Below, piece by piece: positions 44,062 through 52,565 of a stretch of 64,000 nucleotides of DNA. Position 1 is the stretch's first letter; every line of letters starts with the position of its first letter. Source of the DNA: Oscillospiraceae bacterium (lineage in GTDB: Bacteria; Bacillota; Clostridia; Oscillospirales; CAG-272); the NCBI GenBank assembly GCA_015063325.1, contig SVUK01000003.1, positions 62,001 to 126,000 of the forward strand, written 5' to 3'. The translations under genes and the position numbers were made by a program. The notes beneath the pieces are model-generated. The model saw only the letters and a program-made list of their open reading frames with translations. It searched no databases and was not told the origin of the DNA.

Positions 44062-45027
44062 ATGAAAATCCAATGGAATTTTGGAGGGCGAGTTTTAACG
44101 CTTCCGGCAGCGGTTGCCGAAACCGACGCAACACCCCGGCAACTTCGCGTTCTCTTTTTGCTCGCCGCAGGAACCGCCGAGCTTTCCGAACTTGCCAAGG
44201 CGCTGGACTGCAAACAAGCGGAGATTCTGGAAATCCTTGCCTTTTGGCAGGAAAAAGGCGTTTTGCAAACCAATCTTGCCCCGACCGCTTCTAAAGAAGA
44301 GAAAAAAGCATCCGCGGTTGAAAAGCCGAAAAAGCTTTCCCGCGCCGATGAAATCCCAACCTATTCGCTCGCCGAACTGAACGACATGCTGGAACGCCGC
44401 GCATCTTTGCGATTCATGATTGAGGAAGCGCAGCAGATCATGGGAAAACTGTTCAATACCTATGAAATCAATATTCTGCTCGGCATGGTGGATTATTTGG
44501 AGCTGGACGAGGACTATGTTCTTTTGCTGTTGGCACATTGTATGCGAATCGATAAAAAGGGACTGCGCACCATCGAGCGTTACGCCATCTCGCTGATCGA
44601 TCGAGGAATCACAACGGCAGACGCACTGGAAAACGAACTGCAGGCGATGGAAGAACGGCACACGCTGGAAGGCAAGGTGCGCACCGTCTTCGGGCTGAAA
44701 AGCCGCTCGCTGACCACCAAAGAGCAAAAGCTGATCGCCGCGTGGGCGTCCTTCGGCTACGGCGAGGAGATCATTCGCCGCGCCTATGAGATCACCGTGG
44801 ATTCCATTCACGAACCGTCCATGTCCTACACCAACGCCATTTTGGAGCGCTGGCACGCAAACGGATTGAAAACGCTGGAGGAGATCGAGCAGGCGCTCAA
44901 CACCGAACGCGCCGAAAAAGAAAAAGCGTCCGGCGAATCCTCAAAAGCCGATTTTAAGACCTTTGACCCGAACGACGCCTTTGAAGCGGCACTCCGCCGC
45001 AGTTACAAAAAGAAAGATTCGAACTGA
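44062..45027 (+). CDS. dnaD: DnaD-domain replication initiation protein
   Basis: DnaD acts with DnaB and DnaI to load the replicative helicase at origins and restart sites in low-GC Gram-positives. The 321-residue protein has an N-terminal winged-helix region, a linker rich in Lys and Glu, and a C-terminal DnaD domain near residues 105-200. The YxxxWxxxG-type tail appears as ILERWHANGLKTLEEIE near 280. It is directly followed, after 18 bases, by a DnaI/DnaC-like ATPase, so both helicase-loading genes are paired. Confidence 0.88.
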   Translation: MKIQWNFGGRVLTLPAAVAETDATPRQLRVLFLLAAGTAELSELAKALDCKQAEILEILAFWQEKGVLQTNLAPTASKEEKKASAVEKPKKLSRADEIPTYSLAELNDMLERRASLRFMIEEAQQIMGKLFNTYEINILLGMVDYLELDEDYVLLLLAHCMRIDKKGLRTIERYAISLIDRGITTADALENELQAMEERHTLEGKVRTVFGLKSRSLTTKEQKLIAAWASFGYGEEIIRRAYEITVDSIHEPSMSYTNAILERWHANGLKTLEEIEQALNTERAEKEKASGESSKADFKTFDPNDAFEAALRRSYKKKDSN

Positions 45028-45045
45028 CCGAAAGGAAAGAGCAGA

Positions 45046-46020
45046 ATGTCATACAGACAGGAAAATCAGCGCCTGGTGCGCGAAGAATACGAAAAAAAGG
45101 CAATGCTTGCCGAAGAGGAAGCGGATCGGCGGCGCGCCGAACTGGAAGACGCCATTCCCGAAGTCCGCGAGTTGGACGCCGCGCTTTCGCAGCTGGGACC
45201 CGAAATCTTCCGAATCGCCATGCGCGGCGGAAATGTTACCGCGGCAGTGGAAGAACTGCACGAAAAGACTAACGCTCTGCAGGCAAAACGAACAGCGCTC
45301 CTTTTGAAAAACGGATTCCCTGCCGACTACGACGATCCGAAATACGAATGCCCCGTCTGCCGCGACACCGGCTTTGTCAAAGGAAAAACGTGCGCCTGTA
45401 TGCGCCGCCGGATGGTGGAAATCGGGCTTGGCTCCTCCGGACTTTCAGAACAGATGAAAAAACAGTCATTTGAAAACTTTTCGCTTGATTATTACCGCTT
45501 TAACCCTGAAGTTTTCCGAGAAATGAGCGAAGTTTTTGCCGCCGCAAAGGAATTTGCCGAGGAATTCGGCTCCCCCGAAGCAAGCGCAAAAAATCTTCTC
45601 CTGGTGGGCGGTCCAGGCATTGGGAAAACGCATCTTTCCACCGCCATTGCGCGCCGCGTGATCGAACGCGGATACGACGTTCTTTATAACAGCGCCGTCG
45701 GAATGCTTTCGGATTTTGAAACGCTCCGTTTCGGTACCGGCATGGCGCAGGGCGATGCTTCCAACGTCTCCCGATATACCGAATGCGACCTTCTGATTTT
45801 GGACGATCTCGGCACCGAGGTGGTCAACCAGTTCTCGCTTTCCTGCCTCTACTACGTCTTGAATACCCGGCTGAACAAAGAACTGCCCACCATTATCAGC
45901 TCCAATCTGCCGCCTGCCGAAATCAGTAAAACCTATACCGATCGCATTGCCAGCCGCCTGTTCGGAGAATATCGCGTCCTGCTTTTCCGCGGAAAGGATA
46001 TCCGCCAACAGAAAAAATAA
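45046..46020 (+). CDS. DnaI/DnaC-like helicase-loader ATPase
   Basis: This AAA+ ATPase of 324 residues has Walker A VGGPGIGKTHL, Walker B DLLILDDLGTE and the sensor/arginine-finger segment SNLPPAEI and DRIASRL. An N-terminal part contains a CPVCRDTGF with CACMRR zinc knuckle, the arrangement of primosomal DnaI rather than the IS21 helper IstB. It follows dnaD. The ATG follows AAAGGAAAGAG. It ends just before a terminator. Confidence 0.88.
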   Translation: MSYRQENQRLVREEYEKKAMLAEEEADRRRAELEDAIPEVRELDAALSQLGPEIFRIAMRGGNVTAAVEELHEKTNALQAKRTALLLKNGFPADYDDPKYECPVCRDTGFVKGKTCACMRRRMVEIGLGSSGLSEQMKKQSFENFSLDYYRFNPEVFREMSEVFAAAKEFAEEFGSPEASAKNLLLVGGPGIGKTHLSTAIARRVIERGYDVLYNSAVGMLSDFETLRFGTGMAQGDASNVSRYTECDLLILDDLGTEVVNQFSLSCLYYVLNTRLNKELPTIISSNLPPAEISKTYTDRIASRLFGEYRVLLFRGKDIRQQKK

Positions 46021-46032
46021 AAAATTTGCATG

Positions 46033-46073
46033 AAAAAATGGATTCGTGAAACACTATTCGCGAGTCCATTTTT
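46033..46073 (+). terminator. Terminator after the DnaI-like gene
   Basis: AAAAAATGGA pairs with TCCATTTTTT (46033-46073) with inner partial pairing and a T-tail, 12 bases past the stop. Confidence 0.75.
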
Positions 46074-46097
46074 TATTTAAAGTGTTTATTCCCTATT

Positions 46098-46275
46098 TGA
46101 GAAATTTTTTGTTGGAGAAATTTATTTTTTGTTTGAAAACTTTTTTGTTTGAAAAGTTTTTTCTTGAAAAGTTTTTTCTTGAAAAGTTTGTTTTTTTATT
46201 TGAAAAAAACATTTTTAATTTGATTTGAATTTGAAAAGTTCATTCTTCAAAAGAGTTTATCTTTTATTTGAAAGG
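46098..46275 (+). repeat. AT-rich degenerate tandem repeats before the 46.3 kb gene
   Basis: About seven to eight degenerate units of 15-21 bp share TTTGAAAAGTTTTTTC. The last unit is the ribosome binding site itself (ATTTGAAAGGAAAAAAG). The 265-base gap 46021-46285 otherwise holds only the terminator. Confidence 0.8.
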
Positions 46276-46285
46276 AAAAAAGATC

Positions 46286-46738
46286 ATGACTGAAACCAAA
46301 CCGAAAACAGCTGAAGAATTGCTGGAGGGCACCTATCGCAATGTCCGGATGTGCGCAGATTCCCTGCTTGATCTGTTGCCCCACGTCAAAAACGAAGAAC
46401 TGAAAAGCGAAATGACCACCGAAGTCTCGGTCTACGAGGCGTTCTCCTCCCGTATCGTTAAAGAAATGCGCGAGCACGGCATTACCCCCTCGGAAATCAA
46501 TCCCATTGCCCGATTCTCGGCAAAAATGGGAACCTTTTGGCATACCTTGACCGATCCCTCGGCTCCTCATATCGCACAAATGATTCTGGAAGGGACCACC
46601 ATGGGCGTCGGCAATTTGCTGCGCGCTTTGAGAGAGGCGGAAAACACAGGCGTTCCGGAGCATATTCTGACTATCGCGCGTGACGTTTGCAACTACGAGG
46701 AAGAAACCATGGAGCGAATCAAAGCCTTTTTGAAATAA
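46286..46738 (+). CDS. Small helical protein, possibly ferritin-like fold, function unknown
   Basis: The ATG at 46286 follows GAAAGGA and gives 150 residues. The sequence is strongly helical: ELLEGTYRNVRMCADSLLDLLPHV, then ELKSEMTTEVSVYEAF, AQMILEGTTMGVGNLLRALREAE and CNYEEETMERIKAFL. The spacing of Glu and Tyr in two helix pairs recalls DUF2383/ferritin-like four-helix bundles, but no EXXH metal pair is clear. It is probably cytoplasmic. Its 3' end is duplicated downstream as a decayed 63-bp repeat. Confidence 0.75.
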   Translation: MTETKPKTAEELLEGTYRNVRMCADSLLDLLPHVKNEELKSEMTTEVSVYEAFSSRIVKEMREHGITPSEINPIARFSAKMGTFWHTLTDPSAPHIAQMILEGTTMGVGNLLRALREAENTGVPEHILTIARDVCNYEEETMERIKAFLK

Positions 46739-46802
46739 AGGATTGGAATCTGCTTGCAATCAGATCGACGCATGGAGCAAAATATAACCTTTTTGAAATA
46801 AA
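46677..46802 (+). repeat. Decayed 63-bp tandem duplication of a gene 3' end
   Basis: 46708-46739 and 46771-46802 match at 27 of 32 bases with offset 63, including a CCTTTTTGAAATAAA that holds the final LeuLysTAA. The 31 bases before each are weakly alike. Confidence 0.8.
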
Positions 46803-46821
46803 ATAGGCGAAATCATTGAAG

Positions 46822-46855
46822 AAAGCTCCGGAGAGATACGCCCGGAGCTTTTTTG
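46822..46855 (+). terminator. Terminator after the 46.3 kb gene
   Basis: AAAGCTCCGG (46822-46831) pairs perfectly with 46842-46851, has a 10-base loop and is followed by TTTT. Confidence 0.88.
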
Positions 46856-46889
46856 TCCCTCTTTCCTGCCCTCTTGTCTATCCGACCAC

Positions 46890-46918
46890 TTGACATTTGA
46901 CGGAAAAAATGGTACAAT
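46890..46918 (+). promoter_or_regulatory. Promoter of the glycosyltransferase gene
   Basis: TTGACA (46890-46895), a 17-base spacer and TACAAT (46913-46918). Confidence 0.82.
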
Positions 46919-46966
46919 AACGATAACCACCATTGTGGACACTTTTCCTTTTTTGAGGTTTTGAAA

Positions 46967-48208
46967 ATGGAACAAGCGAAGTATAAAATCGTTATCACCT
47001 TTGTGGAAGCCGGAATGGGGCATATCACTTCCGCCACCGCTATTGCGGACGCGCTGGAAAAATACCACTCCGATGAGGTAGAGGTCATTCGCACCAATAT
47101 TTTCACCGATACCAACGACAAAGTCTTAATAAAATATCAGCAATTCCTGATTGACGAGGTCAAGCGAAGCAATAAACACCCGGCGCACATGTTCTACGTT
47201 TCCATGACAAGAATGCCGCTGTTCCCCCGGATGTTCTCGCTCATTTTCACCAACGCCACCATTTTTCACCGGGAAAAGAAACGCGTGATGAATATTTTAA
47301 GACGATTTGATCCGGATATGGCGTTCCATACCCACTTTACTCCTACGCACGATTCGGTGGAAGCGGGAAAGAAACGCCGCGGAAATTTTCTGACCGGATT
47401 TTACGATCCGGACACCAGCGTTCACGGTTGGTGGGATAAGCGCGCCGATCTTTGCATTTTCAACAACAAGGGTGCCTACGAGGAAGCGCTCAAGCTGAAA
47501 TACGATCCGAAAAAATGCTTTTGGGCGCCCTTTGCCCTGCGGCAAAAGGTCCTCGATACGCCGAAAGATAAAATTCTTTTGCGCAGAAAACGCGGACTTC
47601 CCGAAAGCGGATTTATCGTAACGCTTTCTTCCAGCGCCTACGCCGGAGGGCTGTTGCTCAAATTCGCCAACCGCTTTTTGGAGATTGACCGTCCTTTCAC
47701 CCTGCTGGTTCTTGCAGGATCAAACGAAAAAGTGCGCGAAAAACTGGAACAGCGTGTCGGGCACACCGGAAAGGTGGATTTGCGCGTTTACGGCTTTGAC
47801 GGAGACGCGCACGAGCTTTACGGAGCCTCGGATATTTTTGTAACCAAAGCCGGTCCGAACGCGCTTTTGGACTGTGTTTATATGGGTACACCTGTCATGA
47901 CCAATTTCTGCGCCAGCCAAATCGAGCGCAAAACGCGCGCCTACTACATCGACGAGCAGAAAACCGGCGTTCATATCAAGGATGAAAACAAAGCCGCCGA
48001 ATTTTTGATCGACTGTATGGACGATCCCGAAAAGCTTGCGCCGTATATTGAAAACTGCAAGCGTTTTGCGCGCGAACTGACCGGCGGTGAAAAAATGATT
48101 GCCGACGCGATTGTGGAAAAATTGCGCAAAAACGGTCCTCCAAAAGCCGCTCGGAATTTGCAAAAAACGGCTGATAAAGCCGAAGAAAAAGAGCTCCTTC
48201 CCGTTTGA
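46967..48208 (+). CDS. MGDG synthase/UgtP-like glycosyltransferase (GT28)
   Basis: The ATG at 46967 has GAGG 9 bases upstream and gives 413 residues. The N-terminal half has VEAGMGHITSATAIADAL, matching the MGDG-synthase N-domain glycine motif. The C-terminal half has the sugar-nucleotide site with SDIFVTKAGPNALLDCVYMGTPVM. The family transfers a hexose from UDP-sugar to diacylglycerol on the cytoplasmic face, making glycolipids and lipoteichoic acid anchors; the donor here is unknown. A Lys/Ala-rich tail (PPKAARNLQKTADKAEEK) follows the domain. Confidence 0.85.
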   Translation: MEQAKYKIVITFVEAGMGHITSATAIADALEKYHSDEVEVIRTNIFTDTNDKVLIKYQQFLIDEVKRSNKHPAHMFYVSMTRMPLFPRMFSLIFTNATIFHREKKRVMNILRRFDPDMAFHTHFTPTHDSVEAGKKRRGNFLTGFYDPDTSVHGWWDKRADLCIFNNKGAYEEALKLKYDPKKCFWAPFALRQKVLDTPKDKILLRRKRGLPESGFIVTLSSSAYAGGLLLKFANRFLEIDRPFTLLVLAGSNEKVREKLEQRVGHTGKVDLRVYGFDGDAHELYGASDIFVTKAGPNALLDCVYMGTPVMTNFCASQIERKTRAYYIDEQKTGVHIKDENKAAEFLIDCMDDPEKLAPYIENCKRFARELTGGEKMIADAIVEKLRKNGPPKAARNLQKTADKAEEKELLPV

Positions 48209-48299
48209 ACCGCCGAAAAAACGCGCTTTTTTTCTGGAAAAACAGGTGCTTTTTCAGGAAAAAATCGGTCTTTTTTCGGAAAAAATTTGGAAAAAACTC

Positions 48300-48328
48300 T
48301 TTACAAAACCTGTTTTCTATGATATAAT
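48300..48328 (+). promoter_or_regulatory. rpsO promoter
   Basis: TTTACA (48300-48305), a 17-base spacer and TATAAT (48323-48328), about 118 bases before the rpsO start. Confidence 0.78.
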
Positions 48329-48335
48329 ACACTCT

Positions 48336-48445
48336 GCATGACGATGACGCAGTCGGTTGGATTTGCCCTGCTTTGCAGGTCTTCACCCACCGCCGCACCG
48401 GGTCACTCGCATCAAAAATCTTCAGAAAGGTGAAGGATATCAGCT
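48336..48445 (+). promoter_or_regulatory. Candidate S15-responsive mRNA leader of rpsO
   Basis: The roughly 105-base leader has a CCTGC-TTT-GCAGG hairpin near 48367-48379. A CTTCACC (48381-48387) is exactly complementary to GGTGAAG (48429-48435), the purine-rich segment before the start. A competing local pairing, TCTTCA with the same GGTGAAGGA, is also possible. This looks like two exclusive folds that hide or free the ribosome site, as expected for autoregulation by S15 in Firmicutes. Structure is inferred by eye. Confidence 0.6.
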
Positions 48446-48712
48446 ATGATGATGAAGGAAGAGAAACAAGCCCTGATTGAACAGTATGCCGTTCATGAAG
48501 GCGATACGGGTTCTCCCGAAGTGCAAATCGCGCTTCTGACCTCCCGTATCAGCAATCTCACCGAACACCTCAAGACAAACAAGAAGGACTTCCACAGCCG
48601 CCGCGGTCTGCAAAAGATGATCGGTCAGAGAAGAAGCCTTCTCGGTTATCTCCAGAAGGTGGACATTGAGCGCTACCGCGCAATCGTTGCCAAACTCGGT
48701 TTGAGAAAGTAA
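48446..48712 (+). CDS. rpsO: 30S ribosomal protein S15
   Basis: S15 is a primary binding protein of the 30S central domain. The 88-residue protein reads [25 protein letters not shown], then the [19 protein letters not shown] rRNA-binding helix-loop. The start shows ATGATGATG; homologues suggest the first or second. It precedes pnp as in most bacteria. A structured leader with a ribosome-site complement suggests translational autoregulation. Confidence 0.98.
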   Translation: MMMKEEKQALIEQYAVHEGDTGSPEVQIALLTSRISNLTEHLKTNKKDFHSRRGLQKMIGQRRSLLGYLQKVDIERYRAIVAKLGLRK

Positions 48713-48719
48713 ACAGCTC

Positions 48720-48756
48720 GGAGCAAGGGTCGGGTAAACGCCGCGGCCCTTGCTCC
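48720..48756 (+). other. Hairpin after rpsO
   Basis: GGAGCAAGGG (48720-48729) pairs perfectly with CCCTTGCTCC (48747-48756). No long U-tract follows, so it may be a partial terminator or processing site. A second stem, CCCCCTT with AAGGGGG (48771-48777 and 48795-48801), follows. Confidence 0.65.
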
Positions 48757-48852
48757 TCGCTCTGTCTATTCCCCCTTTTCGAAAAGGTCAAATCAAGGGG
48801 GATCAAAAGGAACCAACAGAAACAAAAAAGCAAAAAAGTCTTTTCCCCGGCA

Positions 48853-48914
48853 GGATTAGCAGTTACCCGAGGCCCCGAACCGCGCGGCTCGGAGTTCCGG
48901 TTAAGTGCTAAACC
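48853..48914 (+). other. Long imperfect hairpin in the pnp leader
   Basis: GG-TTAGCA at 48853-48861 pairs with TGCTAA-CC at 48906-48914. Further imperfect pairing through CCG and CCGA-CCGC leads to a GC-rich tip. It lies 36 bases before the pnp start. Comparable long stems in the E. coli pnp leader are cut by RNase III and used for PNPase autoregulation; the same role here is inference. Confidence 0.65.
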
Positions 48915-48949
48915 TCCGGGAAAACAATAAAAACGGAGGAAAAAAAGAA

Positions 48950-51067
48950 ATGTCCAATCCTATCAGCACCCCAATGGAATTTAAAAACTACCGGGTATTC
49001 AACTATACCCTTGCCGGTCGTCCGCTCGTGATCGAAACCGGCAAAATGGCAGGTCTTGCCAACGGCTCGGTCCTTTGCCGCTACGGCGAAACCGCAGTTC
49101 TCTGCTGCGCCACCGCCAGTGAAAAGCCGCGCGACGGCATTGATTTTCTGCCCCTTTCGGTCGACTTTGACGAGAGAATGTACTCCGCCGGCAAAATTCC
49201 GGGCGGATACCTCAAACGCGAAGGTCGTCCCAGCGAAAAGGCAATTCTGACCTCGCGCGTGATCGACCGTCCCATTCGTCCCCTTTTCCCGAAAGACCTG
49301 CGCAACGACGTTGCTCTGACTTTGACGGTGATGTCGGTCGATCCCGACTGCTCGCCCGAAATTACCGCGATGATCGGCGCCTCCATTGCCCTTTCCATTT
49401 CGGATATTCCGTGGAACGGTCCGATCGGCGGCGTATTCATGGGTCTTGTTGACGGCGAGATTGTAGTCAACCCCAACGCCGAGCAACAGAAGAAGAGCGA
49501 CCTGCAGCTGACCGTTGCCGCCTCGATGCAAAAGGTGGTAATGATTGAAGCCGGCGCAAACCAGGTGGACGACGACACCATGTTCAACGCCATCATGAAG
49601 GCGCACGAGGTGATCAAAGACCTGCTCGTCTTTATCAACGGTATCATTGCCGAGGTGGGCAAGCCGAAATTCGACTATCCTTCCTGCGAGCTGGACCACG
49701 ATATGTTCGACGCAATTTTCGCTTTCTGCGAAAAGGATGTGATGAACGCCCTGGACACCGACGACAAAAATGTTCGCGACGCGAGAATGGTTCCGATCAA
49801 GGACGCCATTTTGGAAAAATTCACCGAACAATATCCCGACCTGCCCGGCATGATGGAAGAATTGATCTACAAAATTCAGAAAAAGATCGTTCGCCGCTGG
49901 CTGTTGGTTGACAAAAAGCGTGTTGACGGTCGCCGCATGGATCAGATTCGCCCCTTGGCAAGCGAGGTTGGCATTCTGCCGCGCGTTCACGGTTCCGGTC
50001 TCTTTACCCGTGGACAGACGCAGGTTTTGACCGCCGCTACGCTGGGTACCCTTTCCGAAGCGCAGATGCTGGACGGCATTGACAGCGAAACTTCCAAACG
50101 CTATATGCACCACTACAATATGCCCGGTTTCTCCACCGGTGAAGCAAAGCCGGTCAGAAGTCCCGGACGCCGCGAGATCGGTCACGGCGCGCTTGCAGAG
50201 CGTTCGTTGATTCCGGTGCTTCCCTCCGAGGAAGAGTTCCCCTATGCCATCCGCCTGGTTTCGGACGTTGTTTCTTCCAACGGCTCCACCTCGCAGGGTT
50301 CGGTTTGCGGCTCTACGCTGGCGCTGATGGACGCAGGCGTTCCGATTAAGGCTCCGGTTGCCGGCATTTCCTGCGGTTTGATCACCGCCGAGGACGGCTC
50401 TTGGGACACTATGCTGGATATTCAAGGCTTGGAAGACTTTTACGGCGATATGGACTTCAAGGTTGCCGGAACGCATAAGGGCATTACCTCCATTCAAATG
50501 GACCTGAAAATCGACGGTCTGACTCCCGAGATCATTCGCCGCGCTTTGGAAATGACGCACATCGGCAGAGATTATATCATTGACGAAGTTCTGCTCAAGG
50601 CCATTCCTGCTCCGCGCCCCGAGGTTTCCAAATATGCGCCCAAGATGACCACCATGAAGATTGATCCCGACAAGATCCGCGAGGTCATTGGCAAGGGCGG
50701 TTCTGTCATTCAGAAGATCGTTGCCGACACCGGCGCGAAAATCGACATTGAGGACGACGGCACCATTCGCATTGCCGCAATCAACAGCGAGCAGGCGGAT
50801 GCCGCAAAAGCCTGCATTGACGCTATCGTGTTTGAGCCGGAAGTGGGCGCCGTTTACACCGGTAAAGTGACCGGCATTAAAGAATTCGGTTGCTTTGTGG
50901 AATATGCTCCCGGCAAGGAAGGTATGGTTCACATTTCCAAGATTGCTCCCCGTCGGATTGAGAAAGTTGAGGATGTTCTCAAGCTCGGCGACATTGTCAA
51001 AGTGAAATACATGGGACTTGACAAGAAAGGCAGACCCGATTTCTCGATCAAGGACGCACTGAACTGA
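48950..51067 (+). CDS. pnp: Polyribonucleotide nucleotidyltransferase (PNPase)
   Basis: PNPase is a phosphate-dependent 3'-5' exoribonuclease. The ATG at 48950 follows CGGAGG (705 residues). It has two RNase PH-type domains, the second with SDVVSSNGSTSQGSVCGSTL and MDAGVPIKAPVAG. A KH domain follows with IREVIGKGGSVIQKI (GxxG), and an S1 domain with GAVYTGKVTGIKEFGCFVEY. It follows rpsO with a structured 234-base gap. Both own transcription and readthrough from rpsO are possible. Confidence 0.97.
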   Translation: MSNPISTPMEFKNYRVFNYTLAGRPLVIETGKMAGLANGSVLCRYGETAVLCCATASEKPRDGIDFLPLSVDFDERMYSAGKIPGGYLKREGRPSEKAILTSRVIDRPIRPLFPKDLRNDVALTLTVMSVDPDCSPEITAMIGASIALSISDIPWNGPIGGVFMGLVDGEIVVNPNAEQQKKSDLQLTVAASMQKVVMIEAGANQVDDDTMFNAIMKAHEVIKDLLVFINGIIAEVGKPKFDYPSCELDHDMFDAIFAFCEKDVMNALDTDDKNVRDARMVPIKDAILEKFTEQYPDLPGMMEELIYKIQKKIVRRWLLVDKKRVDGRRMDQIRPLASEVGILPRVHGSGLFTRGQTQVLTAATLGTLSEAQMLDGIDSETSKRYMHHYNMPGFSTGEAKPVRSPGRREIGHGALAERSLIPVLPSEEEFPYAIRLVSDVVSSNGSTSQGSVCGSTLALMDAGVPIKAPVAGISCGLITAEDGSWDTMLDIQGLEDFYGDMDFKVAGTHKGITSIQMDLKIDGLTPEIIRRALEMTHIGRDYIIDEVLLKAIPAPRPEVSKYAPKMTTMKIDPDKIREVIGKGGSVIQKIVADTGAKIDIEDDGTIRIAAINSEQADAAKACIDAIVFEPEVGAVYTGKVTGIKEFGCFVEYAPGKEGMVHISKIAPRRIEKVEDVLKLGDIVKVKYMGLDKKGRPDFSIKDALN

Positions 51068-51099
51068 TTTTTTCGAAAAAGCAAAGGAGGGTTTTTACG

Positions 51100-51438
51100 A
51101 TGGATGAAGAAAAGATTCCCACCGAAGAAGAGTCCGCCGAAAACGCGGAATTTTCCGAACGCTATGAAAGCGCGAAATGCGCTTGCCGGGGAATGCTCGA
51201 TCGTCTGAAAAGCGACCTGAAGGCGGCAAACGGCAACCCCTATATCCGCGCGACCTCCACCGTTCGCTACGAAATTTTGCGCTCCCCGAATGACGAAGAG
51301 CCGATTGACAGCTTTGAAATTCAAAAATCGAACGGCTGCTCGCTCCGCACGCTTGCGCTTGCCGTCACGGTTGTTGCCGCGCTGGAAATTCTTTCGATTC
51401 GCGCAAAGATCAAACGAACAAAAAAAAATAAAGTTTAA
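51100..51438 (+). CDS. Small hypothetical membrane-anchored protein
   Basis: The 112-residue protein has an acidic N-terminus (MDEEKIPTEEESAENAEF), a middle part with ESAKCACRGMLDRLKSDLKAA and strand-like segments, and one hydrophobic helix near the end (LALAVTVVAALEILSI) followed by a basic tail KIKRTKKNKV. It would be anchored with a basic cytoplasmic end. A strong AAGGAGGG site precedes the ATG, 32 bases after pnp, so it is in the same transcript. I do not recognise the family. Confidence 0.75.
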   Translation: MDEEKIPTEEESAENAEFSERYESAKCACRGMLDRLKSDLKAANGNPYIRATSTVRYEILRSPNDEEPIDSFEIQKSNGCSLRTLALAVTVVAALEILSIRAKIKRTKKNKV

Positions 51439-51462
51439 GGTAAACAAAATTTAAGAAAAGAA

Positions 51463-51498
51463 CAGGAACCGCCGCGGCACACGCCGCGGCGGTTCCTG
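51463..51498. terminator. Bidirectional terminator after the pnp operon
   Basis: A perfect 16-bp GC-rich stem (CAGGAACCGCCGCGGC, 51463-51478, with 51483-51498) has a 4-base loop and is followed by CTTTTCC. It lies between convergent genes. Confidence 0.9.
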
Positions 51499-51523
51499 CT
51501 TTTCCATCAGGTTTTCATTGAGT

Positions 51524-52534
51524 TTATTCTTCACTTCCCTGCAAAATCTTTTCGATATGCGCGCGGTACTGATCTTTAACGCTTTCTGGGGTGACGACGC
51601 GCATTTTGGAGCCAAACTGAGCTAACCAACCGAAAAAGGTGGGGCTGACCTGCACGTCTACCGTTGCCAAAAGGCGGTCGTTTGCCGACGGCATCATTCG
51701 GATCTCCTCCCCGAATTTATCGTACACAGGTCCGATAAGCGGTCGCTCAAATTCCAGCACAACTGTTTGCGCTTCTCCATTGTACATTTTGAACGCCTGT
51801 TTGGTATATTTTGCTACCTGATTGATTTTTTGGATTGCCTCTTTGGAAATTTCAGAACCCGGTACCACTTCTACCTGCGCCATGCGGTCAATCCGGTAAT
51901 TTGCCGTTGTTCCGGCGTGTTTTTTGCTATAAGCGACCAAATAGTAATTATCCTCATAAAAAACCAGCGCGACCGGCTCGATACAATATGTTTTGATCTC
52001 CCCCTCATCGGTCGTTCGATAGACGCGCTCGCGGTTCTCGTTCAGATCAAAATAGTTGAATCGAATCATTTGTTTGCGACTGATGGCTTCCTCAATGGCG
52101 TCAACGGCGAAAAGTGCGCGGCTATCCTTATGTTTGCGCGTATTGAAACAAACCATATTCTTTTTGAGCAATTCGGCTTGATGAATGCCGCCCAGTGAAG
52201 CAATTTTATCCACGATCTCGCCCGTGCGCTCCTCGGAAATAAAACTGACCGCCTCGATGGCGTCGATCATCACTTTGAGTTCCGGCACGCTGAAATTACG
52301 ATCCTCCACATAGTAAAATTTCTCGCGCCCTACCTGCTCCTCCATAATCTCGTAGCCGGCGTCGTTCAATACGCCGATATCCAGCGACAATGTTCGCGGA
52401 TTGGACGGGATGCCCATCTCGTTGAGTTTGCGGCAAAGCGTTTGCCGCGAAACAGGATGTCCTTCGTCGGTTTCGCGCTGTAAATAATCCATTATGGTCA
52501 ACAACTTGATTTTTTGCGGTTTATCTTTGGTCAT
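51524..52534 (-). CDS. HTH and WYL-domain transcriptional regulator (YafY family)
   Basis: The start at 52534 follows GGAGGAAA and gives 336 residues; a longer reading has no ribosome site. The N-terminal helix-turn-helix reads KLLTIMDYLQRETDEGHPVSRQTLC. The middle and C-terminal parts have a WYL domain (YEDNYYLVAYS, where the WYL triad is YYL) and a WCX-type end. WYL proteins bind small or nucleic-acid ligands and control stress and defence genes, among others. The target is unknown. It may act on the adjacent acidic membrane protein gene. Promoter at 52566-52594. Confidence 0.9.
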   Translation of the reverse strand: MTKDKPQKIKLLTIMDYLQRETDEGHPVSRQTLCRKLNEMGIPSNPRTLSLDIGVLNDAGYEIMEEQVGREKFYYVEDRNFSVPELKVMIDAIEAVSFISEERTGEIVDKIASLGGIHQAELLKKNMVCFNTRKHKDSRALFAVDAIEEAISRKQMIRFNYFDLNENRERVYRTTDEGEIKTYCIEPVALVFYEDNYYLVAYSKKHAGTTANYRIDRMAQVEVVPGSEISKEAIQKINQVAKYTKQAFKMYNGEAQTVVLEFERPLIGPVYDKFGEEIRMMPSANDRLLATVDVQVSPTFFGWLAQFGSKMRVVTPESVKDQYRAHIEKILQGSEE

Positions 52535-52565
52535 GAAATTTCCTCCTGCAAAATAAATTCGCCTT

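Noticed and set aside
45046-46020. IstB helper of an IS21-type element
   Set aside because: The zinc knuckle, the dnaD neighbour and the lack of istA or terminal repeats fit a DnaI-like loader instead.
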